A stretch of DNA of 64,000 nt from Streptomyces sp. OR43 (GTDB taxonomy: Bacteria > Actinomycetota > Actinomycetes > Streptomycetales > Streptomycetaceae), in the NCBI RefSeq assembly GCF_008042275.1, contig NZ_RDBK01000043.1, positions 3,569,237 through 3,633,236 of the forward strand. Direction: 5' to 3'. Below, piece after piece: positions 41,790-50,194 of the stretch (its first letter is position 1; every line of letters begins with the position of its first letter). The notes below the pieces were generated by a model, which worked only from the letters and a program-made list of their open reading frames with translations, searched no databases and had not been told where the DNA came from. The position numbers and the translations under genes are program-made.

Positions 41790-42926
41790 GTGGTGGCTGT
41801 GGGCTATCTGGTGACCGTGGTGTTGGCCGTACTCATCGTGGTGTTCTGCCTGGTTCGCATACGCGGGCCGAAGCCGCTCTTCTACTTCAGCTACCGGCTC
41901 GGCCTGGTCTTCAACGAGATCCCGCACGTCGTTGTCTACGCGCTGGTGGCGTCGACGGCGCTGGCCTACTCGGAGGGCGATATCGCCACGACCCCCGACC
42001 GGGTGAACGTGGCCGTGGCCGTGGTCGCGGCTGCCGGGCTTGTGGTGGTCGCCCTGCGCGGGGCGCGGGCGGCGTCCGTGGTGCGGGTCGCCCTGGACGA
42101 CGCGCTCGGCTCCGGCACGGGGACGCACCGCCGGCCACCGCTGGCACGCATCCTGCTCAGGCCCGTCTTCCGCCGCCGCCGGGACGTCAGGCGGGTGGGC
42201 AACCTCAGCTACGGGGACGGAGGGCGCCGCAACCTCCTGGACGTCTACCACCACCGCTCGCGCCCCGAGGGCGGCTCCGTGCTGATCCACTTCCATGGCG
42301 GCCACTACGACCAGGGCCGGAAGGACACTCAGTCGCTGCCTCTGCTCTACCGGCTCGCCGGTCAGGGCTGGGTCTGCATCAGCGCCAACTACCGGCTGCG
42401 GCCCGACTTCCCGCATCCCGCCCATCTGATCGACGCGAAGAAGGTCATCGTCTGGGCGCGCGAACACGCGACGGAGTACGGCGCGGCGCCCGGGGCGGCG
42501 GTGTTCGTGGCGGGAAGCTCCGCAGGTGGGCACATGGCGGCTCAGGCCGCACTCACCCCCAATGAACCTGCCTATCAGCCCGGGTTCGAGGAGGCGGACA
42601 CCTCGGTGACCGCCGCCGTCGTGCTCAACGGCTTTCTCGCGGAGTACTTCGACGGAGACCCGGCGACCTCGCCGGTGAACCTCGTCCGGGCGGACGCGCC
42701 GCCGTTCCTCATCGCCCACGGGGACCTGGACGAGTTGGTGGACACCGAGAATCCCAAGGCCCTCGTCACCGCTCTGCGCTCCGTCTCCACCTCGCCGGTC
42801 GCGTACGTCGAACTGCCGGGCGCCCACCATGCTTTCGACCTCTTCCACTCCTTCCGGTTCGAGGCGCTCATCGACGGAATCGAGGACTTCGCCGCGTGGG
42901 TGACGCTCCGGAAGCAGTCGAGCTAG
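41790..42926 (+). CDS. Membrane-anchored alpha/beta hydrolase (HSL/esterase-like)
   Basis: A 378-residue protein with two to three N-terminal membrane helices (about 1-85), then an alpha/beta-hydrolase domain of the hormone-sensitive lipase/BD-FAE type. The oxyanion motif is H-F-H-G-G-H-Y (about 165), the nucleophile elbow is A-G-S-S-A-G-G (about 232), and D-L-D-E-L-V plus G-A-H-H-A-F supply the Asp and His. It should hydrolyse an ester near the membrane face. The start is a GTG at 41790 or 41793 with an AACGGGG-like site; the upstream extension is poor. It lies alone between a pseudogene and the FG-GAP gene. Confidence 0.85.
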   Translation: MVAVGYLVTVVLAVLIVVFCLVRIRGPKPLFYFSYRLGLVFNEIPHVVVYALVASTALAYSEGDIATTPDRVNVAVAVVAAAGLVVVALRGARAASVVRVALDDALGSGTGTHRRPPLARILLRPVFRRRRDVRRVGNLSYGDGGRRNLLDVYHHRSRPEGGSVLIHFHGGHYDQGRKDTQSLPLLYRLAGQGWVCISANYRLRPDFPHPAHLIDAKKVIVWAREHATEYGAAPGAAVFVAGSSAGGHMAAQAALTPNEPAYQPGFEEADTSVTAAVVLNGFLAEYFDGDPATSPVNLVRADAPPFLIAHGDLDELVDTENPKALVTALRSVSTSPVAYVELPGAHHAFDLFHSFRFEALIDGIEDFAAWVTLRKQSS

Positions 42927-43170
42927 GACCGCTTCCCGCACGGTGAGTCGACGGATACGTGTCCGGACACGGCCCGCTCCGGTCCTGCTGTCGCGGGCCG
43001 AAGCACGCGGGCTGCCCGGATGGTGGGGGATCCCGCCGGAAGCAGCCCTGGCTCAGCGTCGTACGCACCCGAGGGCGGGGAGAAGGAGGGCGGGGCCGTC
43101 ATGCATCGTCCCCGTAACGAAATGATCCGTTTCCTTGTGCGGGCCGCCTCCACGCCCCTGAAGTGGGCTG

Positions 43171-44511
43171 ATGCACCTTTTGACAGCAGGCGGTCCGTTC
43201 TTCCGCCCCTTGCGCGTGTGGCACGCCGTGGCGGCCTGCCTCGTCGTGGGGGCGGTGGTGGCGTTCCTCGTCCTCCGGCCGTCCGGCGGCGTGCGTGCGG
43301 TCCCCAACAGCCCCTGCCGGGCGGTCGATTCCGCACGTGAGGCCGCGCCCGCGACTCCGGACCTCGACGGGGACGGCTTCGTCGATCTGGTGCACGAGGT
43401 CTCCGAGACGGAGAACTTCGACCTGTTCGTCGTCCCCGGCTCCGAGCACGGTCCCGACCCCGACCGCACGACCGTCTTCGCCCACGACGACCTCGGTGTG
43501 CCGCACGACGTCCAGACGGGCGACGATCCGTTGCGGCCCACGGTCGCCGACCTGGACGAGGACGGCCACGCCGACCTCGTCGTGAGCGGCGCCGCCCAGG
43601 TCCTGTGGGGCGGCCCCCAGGGCCCGCGGGTCGGCGGAGCACACGGGCGTCTGCCACTGCCGGGCAGCGGATATCACACCGCGCCCGTCGCCGGCGATTT
43701 CGACGGGGACGGCCACACCGACCTCGCGGTGTTCAGGGATTCGAGCGAGGCCCGGGAACTGGTCGTCCTCACGGGACCGTTCAAGCGCTCCGGCGCCCCG
43801 GTCAGGACCGTGGAGCTCCCCAGCCCGGTCCACGAGGGCGCCTCACCCGTACTGGTCGCCGGGGACGCTAACGACGACCGGGCCACCGATCTCGCGCTCT
43901 ACGACTCCCCGTGGGATCCGCCCCTGCTGTTCACCGGCGGCGGCCCTGCTGCCGGCGGTCTGAGCAAGGAACCCGAGCGGCTGCCGGAGGGCGAGAACGT
44001 CGTCTTCGGCGACTTCGACGGCGACGGGCGCCAGGACATCGCCATCGGCCGGAGCTTCGTCGACAGCTACGACGAGGTCGACACACCCCACCGGCGCGGC
44101 CAGGTCGGCGTCCGCTACGGGAAGGAGCCGGGGAAGTGGGTCACCATGGACGGCGGCGACTTCGAGGAGGGCTTCGGCACCGGGCTTGCCGTGGGGGACT
44201 TCGACGGCGATGGCTGCGACGACCTGGCCGTACAGCTCACCCGGAAGAAGGAGGCGGGGGACGCGCGGATCGAGGTGCTGCGGGGCGGCTCCGAGTACGG
44301 GCTCGGATCGCAGCCCTGGCACGCCATCGAGCGGTCCGCGCGGGGTGACGACGGCCCCGCCGACGGCACGCTCTTCGCCGTGCACGACTGGGACGGGGAC
44401 GGCCGTGCAGAACTGACCCTTCTCGGCGACGACCGATGGTGGATCACCGACGGCACGGGCCGCGACGAGGCATCCTTCCCGGTCACCCCGGGCAACGACC
44501 AACGTGCGTAG
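43171..44511 (+). CDS. Exported FG-GAP/VCBS repeat protein
   Basis: A 446-residue protein with one N-terminal membrane helix or uncleaved signal (about 17-36) and then repeated FG-GAP/VCBS blades. The calcium-binding motif D-x-D-G-D-G-x-x-D-L occurs near residues 64, 182, 285, 345 and 408 (for example D-F-D-G-D-G-H-T-D-L), suggesting a beta-propeller of about seven blades outside the cell. The function is unknown; binding of sugars or proteins is typical. The start ATG at 43171 lacks a good ribosome site, while a strong AAGGAGGG at 43083-43090 serves an ATG at 43101 in another frame. Confidence 0.78.
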   Translation: MHLLTAGGPFFRPLRVWHAVAACLVVGAVVAFLVLRPSGGVRAVPNSPCRAVDSAREAAPATPDLDGDGFVDLVHEVSETENFDLFVVPGSEHGPDPDRTTVFAHDDLGVPHDVQTGDDPLRPTVADLDEDGHADLVVSGAAQVLWGGPQGPRVGGAHGRLPLPGSGYHTAPVAGDFDGDGHTDLAVFRDSSEARELVVLTGPFKRSGAPVRTVELPSPVHEGASPVLVAGDANDDRATDLALYDSPWDPPLLFTGGGPAAGGLSKEPERLPEGENVVFGDFDGDGRQDIAIGRSFVDSYDEVDTPHRRGQVGVRYGKEPGKWVTMDGGDFEEGFGTGLAVGDFDGDGCDDLAVQLTRKKEAGDARIEVLRGGSEYGLGSQPWHAIERSARGDDGPADGTLFAVHDWDGDGRAELTLLGDDRWWITDGTGRDEASFPVTPGNDQRA

Positions 44512-44580
44512 GTAGGTGAGTGCTGTCACGGGCACGTAGTCCCCCCCCGTTACCTTTTTCGTGGCTCCGCAATGGGGCTA

Positions 44581-44784
44581 CCGGCCTTCGGGTCCGGCAT
44601 GACTTCCCCCCCTTGTTGTTGATGATCCGGGGGGTGGTGTCACCGGGCCCGAAGGCATCGACGGACCGCTGATGAGGGGCTTGAGCACCGGCTTCACCCG
44701 AGCCGGAAGAGCTCTCCGTAACGTGGGTGTGGCAGCTCGGTGCCGAGGCAAGGCCGGACGAAAACGTGATGGAGGGGCCTGCAC
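44581..44784 (+). ncRNA. Candidate bridge RNA region of the IS110 element
   Basis: The non-coding left side of the element can fold into consecutive hairpins. These are CCGGCC-TTCG-GGTCCGG at 44581-44597 with one bulged T, a C6/G6 stem around 44606-44634 with a 16-base loop, and CCGGCT-TCACCCG-AGCCGG at 44688-44706. Two loop-bearing stems before the transposase match the general plan of IS110 bridge RNAs, whose loops pair with target and donor DNA. The limits and the loop assignment are inferred. Confidence 0.45.
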
Positions 44785-45987
44785 GTGATCGACACCGGCG
44801 ACATCGATGTCTTCCTCGGCCTGGACGTCGGCAAGGGCGAACACCACGCCACCGCCGTCACCCCGGCCGGCAAGAAGACCTTCGACAAGCGGCTACCCAA
44901 CACCGAACCCAAGCTCCGCGAACTGTTCGCCAAGCTGCGGGCCAAGCACGGAACGGTGCTGGTCGTGGTCGACCAGCCGGCCTCGATCGGGGCCCTGCCG
45001 CTGGCCGTTGCGAGGGATATGGGCTGCCCCGTGGCCTACCTTCCGGGGCTGACGATGCGGCGGATCGCCGACCTCTACCCGGGCGAGGCGAAGACCGACG
45101 CAAAGGACGCGTTCATCATCGCGGACGCGGCCCGCGCGATGCCGCACACGCTGCGGGCCATCGACGGCCAGGACGACACGATCGCCGAGCTGGAGATGAT
45201 TGTTGGCTTCGACGACGACCTGGCCGGCGAAGCGACCCGGGTCGCCAACCGGCTCCACGGCCTGCTGACCCAGATCCATCCGTCGCTGGAGCGGGTGCTG
45301 GGGCCGCGGTTGCAGCACCCAGCCGTCCTCACGCTGCTGGAGCGCTTCGGGTCGCCGGCCCAGATCCGCAAGGCCGGCCGACGCCGCCTGGTCACCCTGT
45401 TACGGCCGAAGGCCCCGAGGATGGCCGAGCGACTCGTCGACGAGATTTTCACCGCCCTGGACGAACAGACCGTCACCGTCCCTGGCACGGATGCGGCCGC
45501 GCTGATCGTCCCGAGCCTGGCCGGGTCCCTGGCTGCTGTCCTCAATCAGCGCAAGCTACTGGCTGGGCGGATCGAGGAACTCCTGGGGGACCACCCTCTT
45601 TCGAAGGTCCTGACGTCCATGCCCGGCATCGGCGTCAGGACCGGAGCCCGCATCCTTATCGAGGTCGGCGACGGCAGCACCTTCCCGACCGCCGGCCACC
45701 TCGCCGCCTACGCCGGCCTCGCCCCGGCAACCCGGAGCTCAGGCTCCTCGATCCGCGGCGAGCAGCCTTCCCGGAGAGGGAACAAACAGCTCAAGCGGGC
45801 CTTCTTCCTATCGGCGTTCGCGGCGCTCGGTGACCCCGCGTCCCGGGCCTACTACGACAAGAAGATTGCCCAGGGCAAACACCACACCCAGGCCCTGCTC
45901 TGCCTTGCCCGACGCCGCGCTGACGTCCTCTTCGCCATGCTCCGCGACGGAACCTTCTACGAACCCCGGACATCCGGTGCGACGTGA
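44785..45987 (+). CDS. IS110 family transposase (RNA-guided DEDD recombinase)
   Basis: A 400-residue recombinase. The N-terminal RuvC-like DEDD domain shows L-G-L-D-V-G-K (D14), V-V-V-D-Q-P-A (D63, an Asp where Glu is common) and D-A-K-D-A-F-I-I-A-D (D105, D108). The C-terminal transposase-20 domain has S-M-P-G-I-G-V-R-T-G-A and L-A-A-Y-A-G-L-A-P-A-T-R-S-S-G-S, which carries the conserved serine, then G-N-K-Q-L-K-R-A-F-F. GGAGGGG precedes the GTG at 44785. All motifs are in frame, so it looks active. Confidence 0.93.
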   Translation: MIDTGDIDVFLGLDVGKGEHHATAVTPAGKKTFDKRLPNTEPKLRELFAKLRAKHGTVLVVVDQPASIGALPLAVARDMGCPVAYLPGLTMRRIADLYPGEAKTDAKDAFIIADAARAMPHTLRAIDGQDDTIAELEMIVGFDDDLAGEATRVANRLHGLLTQIHPSLERVLGPRLQHPAVLTLLERFGSPAQIRKAGRRRLVTLLRPKAPRMAERLVDEIFTALDEQTVTVPGTDAAALIVPSLAGSLAAVLNQRKLLAGRIEELLGDHPLSKVLTSMPGIGVRTGARILIEVGDGSTFPTAGHLAAYAGLAPATRSSGSSIRGEQPSRRGNKQLKRAFFLSAFAALGDPASRAYYDKKIAQGKHHTQALLCLARRRADVLFAMLRDGTFYEPRTSGAT

Positions 45988-46013
45988 AGGCAGCCACCCC
46001 GTCAGCAAACCCC

Positions 46014-46286
46014 CTACATCTGGTGGACCTCCACGGAGAACCCTTCTGCCAGGACGGAGTTCAGGTGCTCCGCATGCGCACCCAGCCATTGGCGAGCGCC
46101 AGAGAACTGTGCCGTCAGTTCGACGAGCACGTAGTCCTCAGAACCATCAGTCGACCCACCACAGACACAACAACGCAAGCGCTGGCTCAGACCGCCCGTC
46201 CGCTCTGGTCCGTTCCCGCCCCCTGCCACCACCTGATCATCAACATCCACGGCCACATCGTTCCAGAGCCCTGAACCAGCACCCAA
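46014..46286 (-). CDS. Small conserved-looking protein with a CxxC pair
   Basis: A frame of 90 codons from a possible TTG at 46286; a GTG at 46256 (V-A-V-D-V-D-D) is an alternative start giving 80 residues. It has C-C-V-C-G-G near the middle and an orderly C-terminal half (D-Y-V-L-V-E-L-T, then W-L-G-A-H-A-E-H-L-N, ending V-E-V-H-Q-M). The content is more protein-like on this strand than in the opposite frame. The CxxC may bind zinc. No family name is certain. Its 3' end lies against the right side of the IS110 element. Confidence 0.5.
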   Translation of the reverse strand: MGAGSGLWNDVAVDVDDQVVAGGGNGPERTGGLSQRLRCCVCGGSTDGSEDYVLVELTAQFSGARQWLGAHAEHLNSVLAEGFSVEVHQM

Positions 46287-46322
46287 CCCCCTTGATCAAA
46301 GAGATAGGGGCACCCCCCCCAA

Positions 46323-46342
46323 CGGTGACCGCCCAGTCACCG
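46323..46342. terminator. Hairpin at the 3' end of the nitroreductase remnant
   Basis: CGGTGAC-CGCCCA-GTCACCG is a perfect 7-bp stem with a 6-base loop, overlapping the stop of the remnant on the minus strand. It was probably the terminator of the intact gene. Confidence 0.6.
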
Positions 46343-46657
46343 CCGGCAGAGCGGCATGGCCGGCCACATCCCGACGAAGCTCACGGTTTCCGTCTTGTCC
46401 GCCCGCCCGGTACGCAGCCGTGGCACGCCTTCCTTCTCGAGTCCCACCGCAACACCGCAGAACAGTGGGAGACCGTCGCCGGCTCCGACGATCTGGCTCA
46501 CCGTCGTGCGATACATCGTCCACGTCACCTGCGGGCAGCTGTGCAGCCCTTCCGCCCTCAGCAGCAGCATGACCGTCTGCACCTGCATCCCCGCGTCCGC
46601 CCACTGCGTGGCCCTGTTCCGGTCCGGCCGGTGGGGATACGGCTGCCCCGAGAGGGC
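46337..46657 (-). pseudogene. C-terminal remnant of a nitroreductase
   Basis: About 107 codons resemble the C-terminal half of NfsA/nitroreductase-fold FMN enzymes. Q-W-A-D-A-G-M-Q-V-Q-T-V-M-L-L-L-R-A-E-G is followed by S-C-P-Q, then L-F-C-G-V-A-V-G, R-L-R-T-G-R-A, and an ending with V-S-F-V-G-M. The similarity begins around 46657, only 16 bases from the TetR stop, and the N-terminal FMN-binding half is absent. An internal ATG at 46588 would give 83 residues but no functional fold. It is best read as a 5'-truncated gene. Confidence 0.72.
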
Positions 46658-46672
46658 CGGCCGAGGCCAATG

Positions 46673-47296
46673 TCAGGCCCGCGGCCGGCCGTCCGCCGCC
46701 GGTCGCAGGGCGTCCACCACGAGGTCCAGCAGTCGCCCCGTCAGCTCCGGGCTGTTGCCGGCCGTCGTGGACAGGAACACCCCGAGGAGCATCATCGTCA
46801 CCTCGTCCGGTTCGACGTCCGCCCGCAGCGAGCCGGCCCGCGCCCCGGCGTCGAGGATCACCGCGATCGCCGCAGTGAGCCGTTCCCGAGTGGCCGGTGT
46901 CGCGATGGTGCCCGAGGCCCAGCCGGCGCGGAGGGTGTCGGAAAGACCGCGTTTGGCCGCGAAGAACGCCGCATAGCGGTCCATCCACGCTCGCAGCGCC
47001 GCTTCGGGCGGCAGTGTGGAGAGGAGCGCCGGGGCGCTGGTGACGACGGCGTCGAGTTCGGCGGCGTAGATGGCCTCGACGAGCGCCTCGCGGGTGGGGA
47101 AGTGGCGATAGAGCGTCCCGATCCCGACGCCTGCCTCGCGGGCGATGGCGTCGAGGGGGGCTTGGCCGTCGGTCGCGGTGAAGGCGTCGCGGGCGACTTC
47201 GAGCAGCCGCTCGCGATTGCGCCGGGCATCCGCGCGAGCCGGACGCCCGGTCGCCTTCGCCGGGCCGTCGGGGGTTGGCGAGTCGGACGCAGTCAA
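46673..47296 (-). CDS. TetR-family regulator of the aldo-keto reductase gene
   Basis: A TetR protein of 207 residues if it starts at TTG 47296, which has GGAGGG 8 bases upstream. An ATG at 47353 would give 226 residues but would put both operators inside the gene. The HTH lies at R-E-R-L-L-E-V-A-R-D-A-F and I-A-R-E-A-G-V-G-I-G-T-L-Y-R-H-F-P-T-R. The C-domain is of the common actinobacterial type (SbtR-like). It is divergent from an aldo-keto reductase and two matching palindromes lie between, so it very probably represses both. The gene downstream is now only a nitroreductase remnant. Confidence 0.85.
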   Translation of the reverse strand: MTASDSPTPDGPAKATGRPARADARRNRERLLEVARDAFTATDGQAPLDAIAREAGVGIGTLYRHFPTREALVEAIYAAELDAVVTSAPALLSTLPPEAALRAWMDRYAAFFAAKRGLSDTLRAGWASGTIATPATRERLTAAIAVILDAGARAGSLRADVEPDEVTMMLLGVFLSTTAGNSPELTGRLLDLVVDALRPAADGRPRA

Positions 47297-47313
47297 AGCG
47301 GAGGCCCTCCGTT
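47297..47313. promoter_or_regulatory. TetR operator copy 1 (imperfect)
   Basis: AGCGGAGGCCCTCCGTT repeats the second operator's plan of 7+3+7 with one arm mismatch. It overlaps the ribosome site of the TetR gene, so binding would also limit the regulator's own expression. Confidence 0.6.
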
Positions 47314-47332
47314 TAGTGCTACGGTCGTTGGT

Positions 47333-47349
47333 AACGGAGTCTCTCCGTT
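47333..47349. promoter_or_regulatory. TetR operator copy 2 (perfect)
   Basis: AACGGAGTCTCTCCGTT is a perfect inverted repeat with 7-base arms around TCT. Its centre lies 36 bases from that of copy 1, on the reductase side of the divergent region. Confidence 0.7.
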
Positions 47350-47381
47350 TCATTCCATCGTCTCATGAGAGCGAGACCGCC

Positions 47382-48317
47382 ATGACGTTCACCGCTCGAA
47401 CTCCCCAGCTCACGGCGACCGGAGCGGCACGCGCCGGCGGGCCCGGTACGCTCGCCGGCCGTACCGTCTCCCGCGTCGGCTACGGGGCCATGCAGCTGCG
47501 ACGGCCGGATCGAGAAGCCGCGATCGCGCTGCTGCGCCGCGCCGTCGAACTCGGCATCGATCACGTCGACACCGCGCAGTTCTACGGCGACGGCTTCGTC
47601 AACGAGGTGATCGCCGCAGCGCTCCGCCCCGAGGACGACGTCCTGGTCGTCAGCAAGGTGGGCGCCGAAGCCGCTCACGGCGGTCCCATTCCCTTGCGCC
47701 TCGCCCAGCGGCCCGAACAGCTGCGGGCGGGAGTGGAGGACAACCTCAAGAGCCTCGGACTCGAACAGGTGCCCCTCGTCAACCTGCGCCGCGCCGACCA
47801 CGGTCCCGGGCTGCGACCCGAAGGCGATCAGATCGTGGACCTCGATGACCAGCTCGCCGTCATGACCGACCTGCGGGACGAGGGAAAGATCGGCGCCATC
47901 GGTCTCAGCAGTGTGACCCTCGACGGACTGCGCCGAGCCCTGCCCGTGGGCATCGCCTGTGTGCAGAACGCCTACAGCCTGGTGTCGCGCGACGACGAGG
48001 ACATGCTGCGGCTCTGCCTCGCCGAGGACATCGCCTGGGTGCCGTACTTCCCGCTCGGCGGCGCCTACGCGGGCCTGCCGAAGGTCACCGAGGAGCCCGC
48101 CGTCGCGACCGCCGCGCAGGCATTGGGCGTCGCCCCCGCCCAGATCGGCCTGGCCTGGCTGCTCCAGCACGCTCCGAACACCCTCCTCATCCCCGGCACC
48201 GCCGACCTTGAGCACCTGCGGGCGAACACCGACGCAGGCGCGATCACCCTCGACGAGGCCACGCTCGCGGCCCTCGACGCCGTCCCGACGCGCTCCGGCG
48301 ACATCGAGGTCCCCTAG
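47382..48317 (+). CDS. Aldo/keto reductase
   Basis: A 311-residue NADPH-dependent oxidoreductase with the AKR (beta/alpha)8 barrel. G-Y-G-A-M-Q-L, then D-T-A-Q-F-Y-G with catalytic Asp and Tyr, and V-V-S-K-V-G with the catalytic Lys, are clear. The position of the fourth tetrad residue reads L-V-N-L-R-R-A-D, so the usual His is replaced, as in several bacterial AKRs. I-P-G-T-A near the end binds the NADPH phosphate. The ATG at 47382 follows a GAGAGCGAG stretch. It is controlled by the divergent TetR. The natural carbonyl substrate is unknown. Confidence 0.88.
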   Translation: MTFTARTPQLTATGAARAGGPGTLAGRTVSRVGYGAMQLRRPDREAAIALLRRAVELGIDHVDTAQFYGDGFVNEVIAAALRPEDDVLVVSKVGAEAAHGGPIPLRLAQRPEQLRAGVEDNLKSLGLEQVPLVNLRRADHGPGLRPEGDQIVDLDDQLAVMTDLRDEGKIGAIGLSSVTLDGLRRALPVGIACVQNAYSLVSRDDEDMLRLCLAEDIAWVPYFPLGGAYAGLPKVTEEPAVATAAQALGVAPAQIGLAWLLQHAPNTLLIPGTADLEHLRANTDAGAITLDEATLAALDAVPTRSGDIEVP

Positions 48318-48582
48318 CCCGTTCGCCCGGTCCACCCCACAGAAGGTCATCCGCGCGCCCCGCGCTCGCGCCGGCGTGCGCCAGTTCAGGAGCGCCCAGC
48401 GCTGTGAGCACCGGCGTGCCGGTCACACGGGCAACGGCCGCTACCGACGAGCCGAGGAAGCGGCTGCCGCGTCGGTCCACCGGCCGGGTACCGCCGGCTG
48501 TTCCCTTTCCCGCGCCTGACGTACGGACGCCGGATCCCTGCCTCGGCCAGGCCCGTCCGTCCCGGGCACCGCCGGACTGCCG

Positions 48583-49584
48583 TCAGCGGGGAGCGCCCCG
48601 GGGTGCCCGCAGCACGGACGCGCCCGCCGGGGTCAGTGTGTGCAGCACGGCCGGCCCGTTGCGGACGGTCGTGATCAGCCCCGCGTCGCGGAGCACCGTG
48701 GCGTGCCGGCTCGCGGCGGAGGCCGAGACCCCGGCGGCCCGCGCGATCTCACCCGTCGTCGCACCCCCGGCCGCGGCCCGCAGCGCGACGGCTCGGGCGC
48801 GCCCCAGGAGGCTGGTCAGCGGCCGCTCCGGGTCGCTCTCGTCAAGGGCCCGGGGCGGGGGTTCGTGCAGCAGCGAGTACCAGATCACCGGTGGCAGCCC
48901 CGGGTCGGCGAAGGCGACCGGCTCGCCCCAGTTGAAGTGTGACGGTACGAGCGTGAGCCCGCGGCCGTTGAGATACAGGTCCCGGTCCGCCGTCTGGCGC
49001 GGATAGGTGACCTCCAGAACGGGCGGGCGCCAGCGCAGCATCGGCCCGAGCCCGGCGAGCACGCCTTCCACTCCGCCATCCAGGAAACCTCGGGAGCGCA
49101 GCGCACGGTCGGCGTCGATTCTCGCCCGTACCTGCTCCTGATGGGGGACGACGACGGCGTCGAAGTACGCCCGCAGCATGCCCACGAACTCCATGCGCCC
49201 CTTGCGTCCGGCCAGTTGTCCGGACCACCTGGGAGCTCCGGCGACCCGGTCGAGCAGGTCCAGCTCCGCCACCACCCGGCGCGGCGGCGTGGCGAGGACC
49301 GACTCCAAGCCCGCCTCCAGCCCTTCGACGGCGGTGGCCGGCGTGAGGAAGTCCGGGAAGTAGGCCGCCCTCGGGTACAGCGGCATCAGCACGCTCTGCA
49401 ACGCCCGCTCCAGCCCTGCCTCCCGCAGCTGCAACCGCGCCGCCCGGTACCACCCGGCGTACGCCCACCGTCCTCTGCGGGACTGCAGCCGATGGAGCGT
49501 GGCGGCGATCTCGAACAGCGGATCCGGCGCCGGCGCGAGTCTGGTTCTGGCCAGATCCGCGTCGGTGAAATGAACACGCAGCAT
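48583..49584 (-). CDS. ArsR-like winged-helix regulator with large N-terminal domain
   Basis: A 333-residue protein. The first 230 residues form a DUF5937-like domain of actinobacterial ArsR-type regulators (V-H-F-T-D-A-D-L-A-R-T-R at the start and P-P-V-I-W-Y-S-L near 245). A winged HTH fills the C-terminal quarter: T-T-G-E-I-A-R-A-A-G-V-S-A-S-A-A-S-R-H as recognition region and L-I-T-T-V-R-N-G-P as wing. No metal-binding cysteines are seen, so it is not a metal sensor of the usual kind. The ATG at 49584 is chosen because the family begins M-x-R-V-H-F. It stands alone, and its target is unknown. Confidence 0.85.
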   Translation of the reverse strand: MLRVHFTDADLARTRLAPAPDPLFEIAATLHRLQSRRGRWAYAGWYRAARLQLREAGLERALQSVLMPLYPRAAYFPDFLTPATAVEGLEAGLESVLATPPRRVVAELDLLDRVAGAPRWSGQLAGRKGRMEFVGMLRAYFDAVVVPHQEQVRARIDADRALRSRGFLDGGVEGVLAGLGPMLRWRPPVLEVTYPRQTADRDLYLNGRGLTLVPSHFNWGEPVAFADPGLPPVIWYSLLHEPPPRALDESDPERPLTSLLGRARAVALRAAAGGATTGEIARAAGVSASAASRHATVLRDAGLITTVRNGPAVLHTLTPAGASVLRAPRGAPR

Positions 49585-49831
49585 GTCGGACCCCCGTTGT
49601 TCCGCGACGCGCGCCCTTCCTCGGTGCGGGCCCGCCACCCGGGAGCGTAGGAAACGCCGATAAACAGGAGATCGACGGGCGGCTCGGCCCGAGGACACAG
49701 CGGTGCCCCGGACCAACCGCTGTTGGTCCGGGGCGGGTGCTCGGGAGGTTCCCTGCGCCTCGACGCGCGCGACGACGGTGAGCTGTCGAACAGTCCCCCG
49801 GCTCACCCCGGGACGCTCCGGAGCGGGCCGG

Positions 49832-50194
49832 TCAGTGCAGGCAGTCCCAGGTCTTCGGCCCGATGATCCCGTCCTGGGTGATGCCGCAGACGCCCTGAGC
49901 CTTGACCACGTACTTCCGCGTCGTGGGGCCGAACTGCCCGTCGACGTCCACGTCCTTGTAGCCCCAGACGTTCCGCAGCAGGCACTGGGCGTGGGCCACG
50001 GCCGCGCCGGAGGCGCCCGAGCTGATCTCCGGGTGAGAGCCCGTGTAGTTGCAGACACCCAGCACGGAGACGCCTCCGGCGGTCACGGCCGCGGGCGCCG
50101 GCGCGGCGGCCGTCGCGGATCCGGGCAGGTCGAGCGTGGCGGCTGCGGCTGCGGCGACGGCGAGCGTCGCGAAGACCGTACGAGTCCGGCGCAT
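49832..50194 (-). CDS. Secreted peptidoglycan-binding domain protein
   Basis: A 120-residue exported protein. The Sec signal (residues 1-30, R-R-T-R at the start and A-T-A-A at the likely cleavage site) is followed by one peptidoglycan-binding type 1 module with A-V-A-H-A-Q-C-L-L, then D-V-D-G-Q-F-G-P-T-T and D-G-I-I-G-P-K-T-W at the end. Four cysteines could form two disulphides. With no catalytic domain it may be a wall-binding decoy or adaptor. It is divergent from the HTH-membrane gene. Confidence 0.85.
   Translation of the reverse strand: MRRTRTVFATLAVAAAAAATLDLPGSATAAAPAPAAVTAGGVSVLGVCNYTGSHPEISSGASGAAVAHAQCLLRNVWGYKDVDVDGQFGPTTRKYVVKAQGVCGITQDGIIGPKTWDCLH

Larger units (their letters stand above)
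44512..46013 (+). mobile_element. IS110-family insertion element (ends not resolved)
   Basis: A single IS110-type transposase with about 270 bases of structured non-coding DNA upstream and only about 25 bases before the next gene downstream. IS110 elements have no, or very short, terminal inverted repeats and leave no duplication, so the exact ends cannot be read from one copy. The long left side and short right side are the layout of the IS110 subgroup rather than IS1111. The span given is the outer limit set by neighbouring genes. Confidence 0.7.

Noticed and set aside
44541..44548. Run of eight C as the end of the IS110 element
   Set aside because: A similar C-run at 46311-46318 is tempting as a boundary pair, but IS110 ends are not defined by such runs and the second lies beyond another gene.
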